Positions 17,404-25,164 of a stretch of DNA of 64,000 nt are shown here, in pieces. Origin of the DNA: an uncultured Collinsella sp. (GTDB lineage Bacteria; Actinomycetota; Coriobacteriia; Coriobacteriales; Coriobacteriaceae); contig CAAENX010000014.1 in the NCBI GenBank assembly GCA_900757495.1, forward strand, positions 124,001 to 188,000, given 5' to 3'. The position numbers were made by a program, and so were the translations under genes. How positions within the stretch are numbered: position 1 is the stretch's first letter; each line of letters starts with the position of its first letter. The notes beneath the pieces are model-generated. The model saw nothing but the letters and a program-made list of their open reading frames with translations. It did not search any database and had not been told where the DNA came from.

Positions 17404-18339
17404 ATGGTCGCTAGTTTGTTTTCAGAACTTATCAAATCAACAGTCTCTCCTTATGAAGAGATGCTCGCCTATGAGTATTTATATGCCGATTCAAATGCAA
17501 CTCTAAAAAGAATTTCCGGTAAGACTGTCGGCCTTGGTAAAACCCCTTCCGAGGTTTTGGAGGAGGAGTCTGGTCTTCTCGATTTGCGGGAGAGCGATAG
17601 ATACAAAGAAGTTCAGGAAACAATCGATCAAAAACTCGGTACTTTCGACGTGATTGTCAACGGGACGCCGTCTTGGCCGGCCTCCTTAAAGGACTCTGCA
17701 AGGCCGGTGCCTGTTCTTTATTATAAAGGTGCCGTTTCGCTTCTAGACAGGCCTTCTGTATCTGTCGTGGGCTCGCGGAAGGCCTCCCAGAAGGGCAGGG
17801 CGCTTGCTGCAAGGATTGCCTCTCAATTATCCGAGCATGGCGTAAGTGTTGTTACGGGAATGGCTCGCGGCGTCGATACCGCGGCAACTGAGGCCGCTCT
17901 CGAATATAAGGTTGGCGCGATTGGGGTTATTGGTACGCCGGTTGACGAAGTGTATCCTCCTGAAAACATTGACCTGTTTAATAGGCTTATTGAGTGCGAG
18001 GGGCTCATTGTCAGCCAGGTGCCTTTTTATAAGTATCAGCATCAGCCTTTTGATACCAAAAGGTTCTATTTCCCCGAGCGTAACGAGTTGATGGCCGCTA
18101 TTTCAAATGCAACAATTATTGTTGAGGCTTCTGATACAAGTGGCACGCTCACGCAGGCTCGTGCTTGTGAGCATCAGGGACGACCTCTGTTTATTACGAG
18201 TCATGCCTGCTCCGACCCCTCGGTCACTTGGCCTTCCAAATGGCTGAAAAAGCCCAATGTCTTCGAAATTGATGATGCCATGGACGTTCTAAGCATGCTT
18301 GGCCCCATCGGGCATTGGGGAGGCGGTTTCAGTGTCTGA
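17404..18339 (+). CDS. DprA-like Rossmann protein (ShosA-like antitoxin)
   Basis: A 311-residue DprA/Smf-family protein. It has all the core motifs: VSVVGSRKAS (about residue 118), VVTGMARGVDTAA (about 150), VIGTPVDEVYPPEN (about 175), FPERNELMAAIS (about 220) and IIVEASDTSGTLTQARAC. The ATG at 17404 is chosen because AAGGAGG lies 6 bases before it; a TTG 69 bp upstream is in frame but has no such site. In housekeeping DprA the protein loads RecA on incoming single-stranded DNA. Here the gene overlaps a phosphoribosyltransferase-like gene by 8 nt. That arrangement matches ShosTA, a toxin-antitoxin phage-defence system whose antitoxin is DprA-like and whose toxin is a phosphoribosyltransferase. 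Confidence 0.82.
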   Translation: MVASLFSELIKSTVSPYEEMLAYEYLYADSNATLKRISGKTVGLGKTPSEVLEEESGLLDLRESDRYKEVQETIDQKLGTFDVIVNGTPSWPASLKDSARPVPVLYYKGAVSLLDRPSVSVVGSRKASQKGRALAARIASQLSEHGVSVVTGMARGVDTAATEAALEYKVGAIGVIGTPVDEVYPPENIDLFNRLIECEGLIVSQVPFYKYQHQPFDTKRFYFPERNELMAAISNATIIVEASDTSGTLTQARACEHQGRPLFITSHACSDPSVTWPSKWLKKPNVFEIDDAMDVLSMLGPIGHWGGGFSV

Positions 18340-19003
18340 TTGGAATTGGACTCTGATTGACAAGGTCGGCATGGCTAACCGCAGGTTTCTTTGCGAAGAC
18401 GATGCGTGTTTCTACTACATGCAGCGTGACAGCAGGGGTTTTAACGCTTCTCCGGAAAACGACTTGATCAGCAATTTTAAGAAAGATCCGTTTGAGTATC
18501 GTGATCGCCCTGATGTGCTTAGATATAAAAACGGCGCCATCCAATCATGCAGCAGTTTTGTTGTGTCGTTCTTTAGGGATCGTCCTCGCATCTTTGGGGA
18601 TAAGCTGATTGCTCTTGTTCCAATGCCGACATCGAATCCAAGAAACTCAGCAAAATTCGACGACAGACTCGATCAGGTTTGTTGGAACGTGTCTTCCTGC
18701 TTCGACAATATTGTCTATGCTCCCGTAATTGATGTTAAAGACAGCGTAACCGCTGCTCACAGGGGTGGCCCTAGAGATCCTGAGCTCCTGCGAGGGTCTC
18801 TTGTTATGACCGGCGGTCTTCCACCAGATACCGACATTGTCGTGTTGTTTGATGACGTTCTTACCTTGGGCGGTCATTATTCTGCGTGCAAGAATTTGTT
18901 GCGGCAGAACATGTGGGCGGCTCCCAGCATACTGGGGCTATTTCTGGCGTTGCATACTTGGCCGATCCTTGCCGCTGATTACCCTGTCTCTGCTTCGTGG
19001 TAG
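18332..19003 (+). CDS. Phosphoribosyltransferase-like protein (ShosT-like toxin)
   Basis: A 223-residue protein with a phosphoribosyltransferase-type core: IALVPMPTSNPRNSAKFDDR (about residues 90-110) and a PRPP-binding-like loop IVVLFDDVLTLGGHYSA (about 167-183), close to the D-D-x-x-T-x-G pattern of type I PRTases. The GTG at 18332 is preferred because it overlaps the DprA-like stop (TGA at 18337-18339) and gives tight coupling; an ATG at 18299 is in frame but would overlap 41 nt. In ShosTA the PRTase member is the toxin. The gene is the last of the island. Confidence 0.75.
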   Translation: MSDWNWTLIDKVGMANRRFLCEDDACFYYMQRDSRGFNASPENDLISNFKKDPFEYRDRPDVLRYKNGAIQSCSSFVVSFFRDRPRIFGDKLIALVPMPTSNPRNSAKFDDRLDQVCWNVSSCFDNIVYAPVIDVKDSVTAAHRGGPRDPELLRGSLVMTGGLPPDTDIVVLFDDVLTLGGHYSACKNLLRQNMWAAPSILGLFLALHTWPILAADYPVSASW

Positions 19004-19508
19004 TTGCTGGCTTCTTGATGTTAACTATTGGTGACTGGTATTTCTGGCACTAGGCTGTTTGGCGCCCCTGTTAGGCTCGACACTGCCACCTTCCTGGATA
19101 AGCTCGTGCGCGTGCTGCCTAAGTTCAGATCCGCATGACTATGCTCTTTGTTTCAAACGCGGTCGACGCATTTGCTCTAATTTATGATGTGATAAATGAC
19201 AAGCGACAATCTGTCACGGGCCATCGTTTTGCAAAGGGGTTCCTTCCAAGCGGGGGGCATCCTCTGGTTTTTCGCTAGAGACTGGAGTCGAACAGCCGTA
19301 TTGCCACTTGTTGTTCTGTTGGGTCGTTTGACGTTACGGTAAACTGTCCTCAGTGATACAGTCATCGCGGACTCTATGTGAGGCGATGACAAAGAAGGGT
19401 CGTTGTTCGGTTTTCCGGCAACGGCCCTTTGATGTTTCCGCGACAACTGGATGTTGTGACGGATGCCTTCGCTGCTGCGTCGGCTTTCGATCTGGCTCTG
19501 TAATTCCC
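19004..19508. other. Intergenic stretch at the island's right edge
   Basis: No intact gene. About 19060-19135 can be read on the + strand as RLDTATFLDKLVRVLPKFRS before a TGA, possibly the end of a lost gene. Two small hairpins follow: 19361-19368 with 19383-19390, and one around 19394-19428. Confidence 0.35.
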
Positions 19509-19629
19509 GAAGTATGCGGCAAATTCCGGAACCCACGAGCGCACGGCCCTTTTCGCGCAGAGAAACCGCAGGTAGAGGCGTTGCAGTATCCCGGTGTGCT
19601 CGGCAAGTTATGAATTTGCCGCATACTTC
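19509..19629. repeat. Inverted-repeat element (MITE/REP-like)
   Basis: An exact 18-nt inverted repeat (19509-19526 and 19612-19629, GAAGTATGCGGCAAATTC and its complement) encloses about 85 bp of non-coding sequence. Size and shape fit a miniature inverted-repeat or REP-type element. Confidence 0.65.
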
Positions 19630-19711
19630 CGGTTTTTGCCCCTGCGGCAGGGCGTGTCCCTGCAAAACTGCGGCTAGATAATGGACAGAATAGCCAATTT
19701 CGTCTCCATAC

Positions 19712-19750
19712 TAAAACGCCGGCAGGGGCGAAATTGCTCCTGCCGGCGTT
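19712..19750 (-). terminator. Terminator of the glf/aro cluster
   Basis: Perfect 11-bp stem (19716-19726 with 19739-19749, ACGCCGGCAGG) followed on the minus strand by TTTTAG. It lies 53 bp after the glf stop. Confidence 0.85.
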
Positions 19751-19802
19751 GGCGTGCCTGCTTGTGCTGTTTTCGGTTCGCGCAGGGCCCCGTTTAGGAC
19801 CC

Positions 19803-20927
19803 TTACGCCTCCGTGGGCTCCACGCCCAGCTCGTTGCGGACGAGCTCGAATGCCGCGGCGATGGCCTTGTCCATATCGTAGTATTTGTAGCCGCCCAGGC
19901 GACCGGCGAAAATCACGTCGCCCTCCTGCGCCGCCAGCTCCTCGTACTGCCTGTAGAGGGCCTCGTTCTTGGCGTCGTTGATGGGGTAGTAGGGCTCGTC
20001 GCCGGGCTTCCAGTCGGCCGGGTACTCGCGCGTGATGACGGTCTTGTCCTGCGTGACAAACTCAAAGTGCTTGTGCTCGATGATGCGCGTGTAGGGGATC
20101 TCTCTCTCGGTGTAGTTGACCACGGCCACGCCCTGGTGGTCGGCCTCGTCGAGCGTCTCGGTCTCAAAGCGCAGGCTGCGGTACTCCAGCGTGCCCAGCT
20201 TAAAGTCGTAGAACGCGTCGATGGGTCCACAGTAGATCGTCTTGGCGGCGATATCGGGCTCGGCGGCGGCCAGCTCCTTGTACTCCACGCCGCAGCGCAC
20301 CTCGACTCCCTCGAGCATGTTGGCGACCATCTTGGTGTAGCCGCCCATGGGGATGCCCTGGTAGCGGTCGTTGAAGTAGTTGTTGTCGTAGGTAAAGCGG
20401 CAGGGGAGGCGCTTGATGATGCTCGCGGGCAGGTCGCGGCAGTCGCGGCCCCACTGCTTCTCGGTGTAGCCCTTCACGAGCGTCTCGAAGATGTCGCGGC
20501 CCACGAGGGACAGCGCCTGCTCCTCGAGGTTGGCCGGCTCGCCGATGTTTTCGGCGGCCACCTGCTCGGCGATCTTGGCGCGGGCATCGGCCGGCGTGAC
20601 GACGCCCGGCCACATCTTGGCGAAGGTGTTCATGTTGAAGGGCATGTTGTACATGTTGCCGTGGAAGTTGGCGACCGGCGAGTTAACGTAGTTGTTGAAC
20701 TCGGCGAAGCGGTTGACGTAGTCCCAGACGTCCTTCATGGAGGTGTGGAAGATATGGGCGCCGTAACGGTGGACCTGGATGCCCTCGACGTCCTCGGTGT
20801 AGATGTTGCCCGCGATGTGGTCGCGGCGGTCGATGACCAGGACCGACTTGCCGGCGCGCTTGGCGGCATTGGCAAAGACGGCACCCGAAAGGCCGGCACC
20901 GACGACAAGGTAATCGTACTGGGACAT
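19803..20927 (-). CDS. glf: UDP-galactopyranose mutase
   Basis: A 374-residue FAD enzyme that interconverts UDP-galactopyranose and UDP-galactofuranose, supplying galactofuranose for cell-surface glycans. The N-terminus DYLVVGAGLSGAVFANAAKR is the FAD-binding Rossmann motif, followed by VLVIDRRDHIAGNIYTED. Typical internal segments include YGAHIFHTSMKDVWDYV, KQWGRDCRDLPASIIKRLP and GRLGGYKYYDMDKAIAAAF. Length is normal. The start ATG at 20927 has AAAGGAG upstream; the frame is open farther but lacks a site there. It lies 78 bp after aroQ on the same strand and before a strong terminator, so it may be the last gene of the aromatic cluster transcript or have its own promoter in that gap. Confidence 0.96.
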   Translation of the reverse strand: MSQYDYLVVGAGLSGAVFANAAKRAGKSVLVIDRRDHIAGNIYTEDVEGIQVHRYGAHIFHTSMKDVWDYVNRFAEFNNYVNSPVANFHGNMYNMPFNMNTFAKMWPGVVTPADARAKIAEQVAAENIGEPANLEEQALSLVGRDIFETLVKGYTEKQWGRDCRDLPASIIKRLPCRFTYDNNYFNDRYQGIPMGGYTKMVANMLEGVEVRCGVEYKELAAAEPDIAAKTIYCGPIDAFYDFKLGTLEYRSLRFETETLDEADHQGVAVVNYTEREIPYTRIIEHKHFEFVTQDKTVITREYPADWKPGDEPYYPINDAKNEALYRQYEELAAQEGDVIFAGRLGGYKYYDMDKAIAAAFELVRNELGVEPTEA

Positions 20928-21005
20928 GGATATGCTCCTTTGTATGTCAATCGAACAGTTACTTAAGTCTCGGGACAAACAAACCTGAATATTTTGTCCC
21001 ATGGA

Positions 21006-21443
21006 TTAGTGTAGCAGATGCTCTTTCAGCAGCTCCAACGCATGGGGGTAGCCCTGGAGGCCTTCGCCGGTGATGGTGGCAAAGCAGGCCAGGCGGGCGT
21101 AGCTTACCTGGCGGAAGTCCTCGCGCGTCTCGACGGCACTGATGTGGACCTCGACGGCGGGGATGGCGACGGCCTTGAGGGCGTCCAGAATCGCCACGCT
21201 CGTGTGCGTGTAGGCCGCCGGGTTGATGACGATGCCGTCGACCTTGCCGTATGCCTCCTGGATCTTGTCGACGATGCTGCCCTCGTGGTTGGACTGGAAG
21301 ACCTCGACCTCGTCGAAGCCCTGTGCGGCGCCGGCTTCCTTGCAGATCTGGACCAAGCGGTCGTAGTTGTCGCTGCCATAGATGCCCGGCTCGCGAATGC
21401 CGAGCATGTTGAGGTTGGGTCCGTTTATGACGAGAGCTTTCAT
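21006..21443 (-). CDS. aroQ: Type II 3-dehydroquinate dehydratase
   Basis: A 145-residue protein catalysing the third step of the shikimate pathway, the trans-dehydration of 3-dehydroquinate. The family motifs are intact: NGPNLNMLGIREPGIYG with the catalytic Tyr at residue 22, FQSNHEG, NPAAYTHTSVAILDAL with the catalytic His region, and VEVHISAVETREDFR. Size is normal for the dodecameric type II enzyme. AAAGGAAG precedes the ATG. It follows the aroE-aroK fusion by about 100 bp that contain a terminator-like hairpin. Confidence 0.97.
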   Translation of the reverse strand: MKALVINGPNLNMLGIREPGIYGSDNYDRLVQICKEAGAAQGFDEVEVFQSNHEGSIVDKIQEAYGKVDGIVINPAAYTHTSVAILDALKAVAIPAVEVHISAVETREDFRQVSYARLACFATITGEGLQGYPHALELLKEHLLH

Positions 21444-21505
21444 GGTTGCTTCCTTTGCGGTTGGTTAGCGTGGCCGGTCTTGTGGTATTCGACGTTTGCC
21501 CAGAT

Positions 21506-21546
21506 AAAACCTGCCAAAATAAACCTGTCCCTTTTTGGTAGGTTTT
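21506..21546 (-). terminator. Hairpin between the aroE-aroK fusion and aroQ
   Basis: Arms 21506-21519 and 21533-21546 pair (AAAACCTGCCAAAA with one mismatch). The arm next to the fusion gene includes its stop codon. The A/T-rich stem ends would let it act on either strand. It may reduce read-through into aroQ. Confidence 0.5.
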
Positions 21547-22783
21547 AGAGGGTGTCGAGGAGGGCTCGGGCGGTGTTGGCTGCGCAGTCGCGCGAGTCGA
21601 TGATGTAGTCGGCCCAGGCGCGGTAGCGCGGCATGCGCTGCTCGGCCAGCTTGTCGATGCCGTCGCGGGCGGTGATAGGGCGACCCTTGTGGGCGAGTTC
21701 GTCGAGCTTACGGTTGAGCATCACGATCTGGCTGTTCTGGTGCAGCAGCGGGTAATTCTCGTCTCGCGTGACGACGCCGCCGCCGGTGGAGAGCACCAGG
21801 CCGCTGCGCTTGGAGAGGTCGGCCAGGGCCGCCGTCTCCTGCTCGCGGAAGGCCGGCTCGCCGTGTTCGACGATAAAATCGGCGCAAGGCATGCCCAGAC
21901 GTTCCTCGAGGGCGCGGTCCAGGTCGATGTGCTCGCGGCCGGTGAGCAGGGCGATCTGCTCACCCACGCGGGTTTTGCCCGAGCCCGGCATGCCGATCAG
22001 GGCGATGTTCTGCTCGCGGCGTGACAGGCGTTCCGTTACGTCCAGGATGCGCTCGCGCGGGGTGACCTGGCCGGTATTGCGCTCGACGGCTTGCGCCGCC
22101 TGGGCCACAAGCATGAGCAAACCGCCGATGCAGGGGATGCCGCGACGCTCGGCCTCGAGCATGAGTCCCGTACGGGCGGGGTTGTAGACGATGTCGATGA
22201 CGCCCTCGAGCGCGTCGAGGCCCTCGAGGGTGCAAGGCGCGTCGGGGCAGTGGGGGAACATACCGGCAGGCGTGCAGTTGACGAGCAACGCGGCGTCGGA
22301 CTGCTGTGCGATGTTGTCGTAGTTGACCTCGCTCGTGCGTCCCACGGGCACCACGATCGCGCCCAGGTCGCCCAGCACCATACTTGCCGTGGTGCCGGCG
22401 CCGCCGGTGGCACCGAGCACGAGGACCTTCTTGCCGGCAATCTCCACACCCAGCTCCTCGACCAGGCACTGGAAACCGAAGTAGTCGGTGTTGTCGCCTC
22501 GCAGACGGCCATCGGGCAGACGCGTAATCGTGTTGACGTTTCCCATACGTTCGGCGAGCGGGCTCAGCTCGTCCAGGTAGTCCATGACGGCGCGCTTGTA
22601 GGGAATGGTTACGTTGGTGCCCTCCCAATCATCACCGGCCATAAAGGCCTCGAGGTCCTCGGGCTCGCGCTCAAAACGCACGTACTCAAGCCCCGCGAGC
22701 TCCTTATAGATGGTCGGGGTGTAGCTGTGGCCCAGCACGCGACCCAGCACGCCGTAGGGGCGGGTTGTGGCGACGTCAGTCAT
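21545..22783 (-). CDS. aroE/aroK: Fusion: shikimate dehydrogenase plus shikimate kinase
   Basis: A 412-residue two-domain enzyme. Residues 1 to about 245 are shikimate dehydrogenase: VLGHSYTPTIYKEL (substrate Ser/Thr region), TNVTIPYKRAVMDYL with the catalytic Lys, GDNTDYFGF with the catalytic Asp, and the NADP motif VLVLGATGGAGTTAS. Residues about 255 to 412 are shikimate kinase: Walker A IALIGMPGSGKTRVG, HIDLDRALEERLG, FREQETAAL and STGGGVVTRDEN. It would carry out two successive steps (dehydroshikimate to shikimate to shikimate-3-P). The ATG starts directly after the pheA TAG, with GGAGGTG inside the pheA end, so the two are translationally coupled. This fusion order is unusual. Confidence 0.95.
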   Translation of the reverse strand: MTDVATTRPYGVLGRVLGHSYTPTIYKELAGLEYVRFEREPEDLEAFMAGDDWEGTNVTIPYKRAVMDYLDELSPLAERMGNVNTITRLPDGRLRGDNTDYFGFQCLVEELGVEIAGKKVLVLGATGGAGTTASMVLGDLGAIVVPVGRTSEVNYDNIAQQSDAALLVNCTPAGMFPHCPDAPCTLEGLDALEGVIDIVYNPARTGLMLEAERRGIPCIGGLLMLVAQAAQAVERNTGQVTPRERILDVTERLSRREQNIALIGMPGSGKTRVGEQIALLTGREHIDLDRALEERLGMPCADFIVEHGEPAFREQETAALADLSKRSGLVLSTGGGVVTRDENYPLLHQNSQIVMLNRKLDELAHKGRPITARDGIDKLAEQRMPRYRAWADYIIDSRDCAANTARALLDTL

Positions 22784-23929
22784 CTAGAGCACCTCCGTGT
22801 AGCTGCCAAAGTAGGTGAAGCTCTCGCACACGTCGTCAATCGAGTCGAGCAGGTCGTCGAGGGCCTTGCTGCCAAAGGGGCAGTCCAGATCGAAGTAGAA
22901 CATAAACTCAAAGTCGCGCCCGGGGATGGGGCGGCTCTCGAGCTTGATAAGGTTGATGTTGAGCGCATAGAAGCGCTCGAGCACTCGATAGAGCGCGCCC
23001 GGCTCGTTGGCCGTGGTGATCATGAGCGAGGTGCGGTTGGCGCCGGGGTAGACGCGCGGCTCGCGGCTGATGACGACAAAGCGCGTGTAGTTATTGTCCG
23101 AGTCCTGAATGTTGGGCTCCAGCACCTCCAGGCCGTAGAGCGCCGCGCAACTGCGCGAGGCGATGGCGGCGACGTCGGTGCGCTCGGAGTTGGCGACCAT
23201 CTCGGCCGACATGGCCGTGTTGAGATACTTGGTGGCGTGCAGGTCGTGCGCCTCGATAAAGCCGGCGCATTGCGCGATGGCCTGACCGTGGCTATAGACC
23301 TCACGAACATCCTGCAGCTTGGTGCCGGGCTTGACGAGCAGGTTGTGGTCGATCTTGAGGCGCAGCGAGCGCACGATGTGGAAGTCGAACTGCGCGAGCA
23401 GGTCGTAGACCGCGTTGACCGAGCCGGCAGTGGAGTTTTCGATGGGCAGCACGCCAAACTCGCAGAAGCCGTCGCGTACGGCGCGCATAACGCCCTCGAA
23501 GGTCTCGAAGAACGCGATATCGGGCACGTCGAAGAGCTTGCACGCGGCGATCTGGCTGTAGGCGCCCTCAACGCCCTGGCAGGCGACGCTGGCAGTCTGA
23601 GGGAAGGGCGTGTCGAAGGCCTCGGCAGTGGCGTGGGCCTTTTGCGAGACCGTGATGCCCTTGAGCTCGTTGATATAGCGCTGCTGCTCGGCCTTGCTCA
23701 TGCTCATGAGGAGGCGGAACAGCGTGATGGTCTGCGCCTCGTAGCGCTCGGGCGCGCGGCCGGCAAGGTTGTTGAGCTTGGAGCGCTCGCGGGCGGGGTC
23801 GAAGACGGCCTTGCCCATCTCGATTTTTGACTTGGCGACCTCGGTGGCAATGTCCATGCGTTCGACAAAACTGTTGAGCAGGGTGGTATCGATGCCATCG
23901 ATGGCCTGGCGAATATCGGCAAGGTCCAT
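22784..23929 (-). CDS. pheA: Bifunctional chorismate mutase / prephenate dehydratase
   Basis: A 381-residue P-protein. Residues 1 to about 85 are an AroQ-type chorismate mutase (LADIRQAIDGIDTTLLNSFV, ERMDIATEVAKSKIEMGK). Residues about 108 to 285 are prephenate dehydratase (VACQGVEGAYSQIAA, GVLPIENSTAGSVN, and NYTRFVVIS with the catalytic TRF motif). The rest is an ACT domain (TSLMITTANEPGALYRVLER, then NLIKLESRPIPGRDFEFMFY) that normally gives feedback inhibition by phenylalanine. It turns chorismate into phenylpyruvate. The ATG at 23929 has AAAGGGG upstream and is preferred over an in-frame GTG at 23944. A long hairpin separates it from aroC. Confidence 0.96.
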   Translation of the reverse strand: MDLADIRQAIDGIDTTLLNSFVERMDIATEVAKSKIEMGKAVFDPARERSKLNNLAGRAPERYEAQTITLFRLLMSMSKAEQQRYINELKGITVSQKAHATAEAFDTPFPQTASVACQGVEGAYSQIAACKLFDVPDIAFFETFEGVMRAVRDGFCEFGVLPIENSTAGSVNAVYDLLAQFDFHIVRSLRLKIDHNLLVKPGTKLQDVREVYSHGQAIAQCAGFIEAHDLHATKYLNTAMSAEMVANSERTDVAAIASRSCAALYGLEVLEPNIQDSDNNYTRFVVISREPRVYPGANRTSLMITTANEPGALYRVLERFYALNINLIKLESRPIPGRDFEFMFYFDLDCPFGSKALDDLLDSIDDVCESFTYFGSYTEVL

Positions 23930-23950
23930 AGGGACCCCTTTCACGTGTCG

Positions 23951-24026
23951 GTGATTTTTCTGGGACGGGGATCAAAAAATCATTAGGTACACAATGATTT
24001 TTTGATCCCCATCCCAGAAAAATCAC
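23951..24026. repeat. Long inverted repeat between aroC and pheA
   Basis: Two 34-nt arms (23951-23984 and 23993-24026) pair with one mismatch around an 8-nt loop. It is followed by a T-poor sequence, so it is not a classic terminator. The core CTGGGACGGGGAT recurs at 57788-57800. Confidence 0.85.
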
Positions 24027-24065
24027 TGGGTGGGCGTGGGGGCCGGAGTTGGCCCCCTGAGATTT

Positions 24066-25163
24066 TTAGCGCTGGGCGGCGTCTTCTAGGAGGGCGTCCC
24101 AGATGGCCAGCGCTGCGGCTGCTTCGGCTACGGGGACGGCGCGCGGGACGATGCAGGGGTCGTGGCGACCGTGGACCGAGAGCTCGGCATTTTCCATAGC
24201 GTCCATGTCCACCGTCTGCTGCTCGCGTCCAATGGAGGGCGTGGGCTTTACGGCCATGCGCCACATGACGGGTGCGCCGGTCGAAATGCCGCCCAGGATG
24301 CCGCCGGCATTATTGGACTCGACCTCGATCTTGCCGGTCTCGGCGTCGATGCGATACGGATCGTTGTTCTCGCTGCCGCGCATGGCGGCGACGGCAAAGC
24401 CCATGCCAAACTCCACGCCCTTCACGGCGGGAATCCCAAACGCGATTTTCGCGATGCGGTTCTCGATGCCGTCGAACATGGGGTCGCCGATGCCCGCGGG
24501 CAGGCCGTAGATGCCGCACTCCACAATGCCGCCGATGCTGTCGAGCTCGTCGCGTGCGGCCAGAATCTCCTCGCGCATGCGACCGGCAGCTGCGGCGTCA
24601 ATGCACGGCAGGTCGTTCGAAAGGATCGCCTTGCGGTCGGCCTCGCGATAGACCATGTCGTCCATGGGCAGATCGGAGATGCCGCCGATCTGCGCCACGT
24701 GCGCCATCACCTTGATGCCGCGGGCCTCGAGCGCCTGCAGCGCAATGCCGCCAGCGATGCACAGGGGCGCCGTCAGGCGGCCGGAGAAGTGTCCGCCGCC
24801 GGCGACGTCGTGCATGTTGTGGTACTTCACGCGCGCGGGAAAGTCCGCATGGCCCGGACGGGGCTTACGGCGCAGCTCGGAGTAGTCCTTGGAGCGCGTG
24901 TTGGTGTTCTCGATGATCGCTGCAATAGGCGCGCCCGTGGTGTGTCCATCAACTATGCCTGCGATAATGTGGGCGGCGTCGGCCTCGCGGCGCTTGGTCG
25001 CGGTCTCGTCGCGGCCGGGGGCGCGACGGTCCAAAAAGGCCTGCAGCTGCTCCAGGTCAACGGCGATACCCGCCGGAATGCCATCGAGCGAGCAGCCGAT
25101 GGCGGGGGAGTGCGACTGGCCGAAGATGCTTACGTGCAAGACGTTGCCAAAGGTCGAGGACAT
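24066..25163 (-). CDS. aroC: Chorismate synthase
   Basis: A 365-residue enzyme converting EPSP to chorismate with reduced FMN. Motifs: STFGNVLHVSIFGQSHSPAI at the N-terminus with the catalytic first His, KPRPGHADFPARVKY and GGGHFSGRLTAPL, GIPAVKGVEFGMGF, NNAGGILGGISTG, and the C-terminal HGRHDPCIVPRAVPVAEAA with the second catalytic His. The start at 25163 lies just after the aroA stop (25165-25167) and has GAGGAGG within the aroA end, showing tight coupling. Length is normal. Confidence 0.97.
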   Translation of the reverse strand: MSSTFGNVLHVSIFGQSHSPAIGCSLDGIPAGIAVDLEQLQAFLDRRAPGRDETATKRREADAAHIIAGIVDGHTTGAPIAAIIENTNTRSKDYSELRRKPRPGHADFPARVKYHNMHDVAGGGHFSGRLTAPLCIAGGIALQALEARGIKVMAHVAQIGGISDLPMDDMVYREADRKAILSNDLPCIDAAAAGRMREEILAARDELDSIGGIVECGIYGLPAGIGDPMFDGIENRIAKIAFGIPAVKGVEFGMGFAVAAMRGSENNDPYRIDAETGKIEVESNNAGGILGGISTGAPVMWRMAVKPTPSIGREQQTVDMDAMENAELSVHGRHDPCIVPRAVPVAEAAAALAIWDALLEDAAQR

Positions 25164-25164
25164 G

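Noticed and set aside
17404..18339. Housekeeping DprA for competence
   Set aside because: The 8-nt overlap with a PRTase-like gene and the defence setting favour a ShosA-type role; normal dprA neighbours (topA, comM) are absent.
19177..19665. 162-codon minus-strand frame across the inverted-repeat element
   Set aside because: It follows the repeat structure and has no start site or family.
22091..23830. 579-codon plus-strand frame over aroE-aroK and pheA
   Set aside because: Spans two real genes on the other strand; composition is the mirror of those genes.
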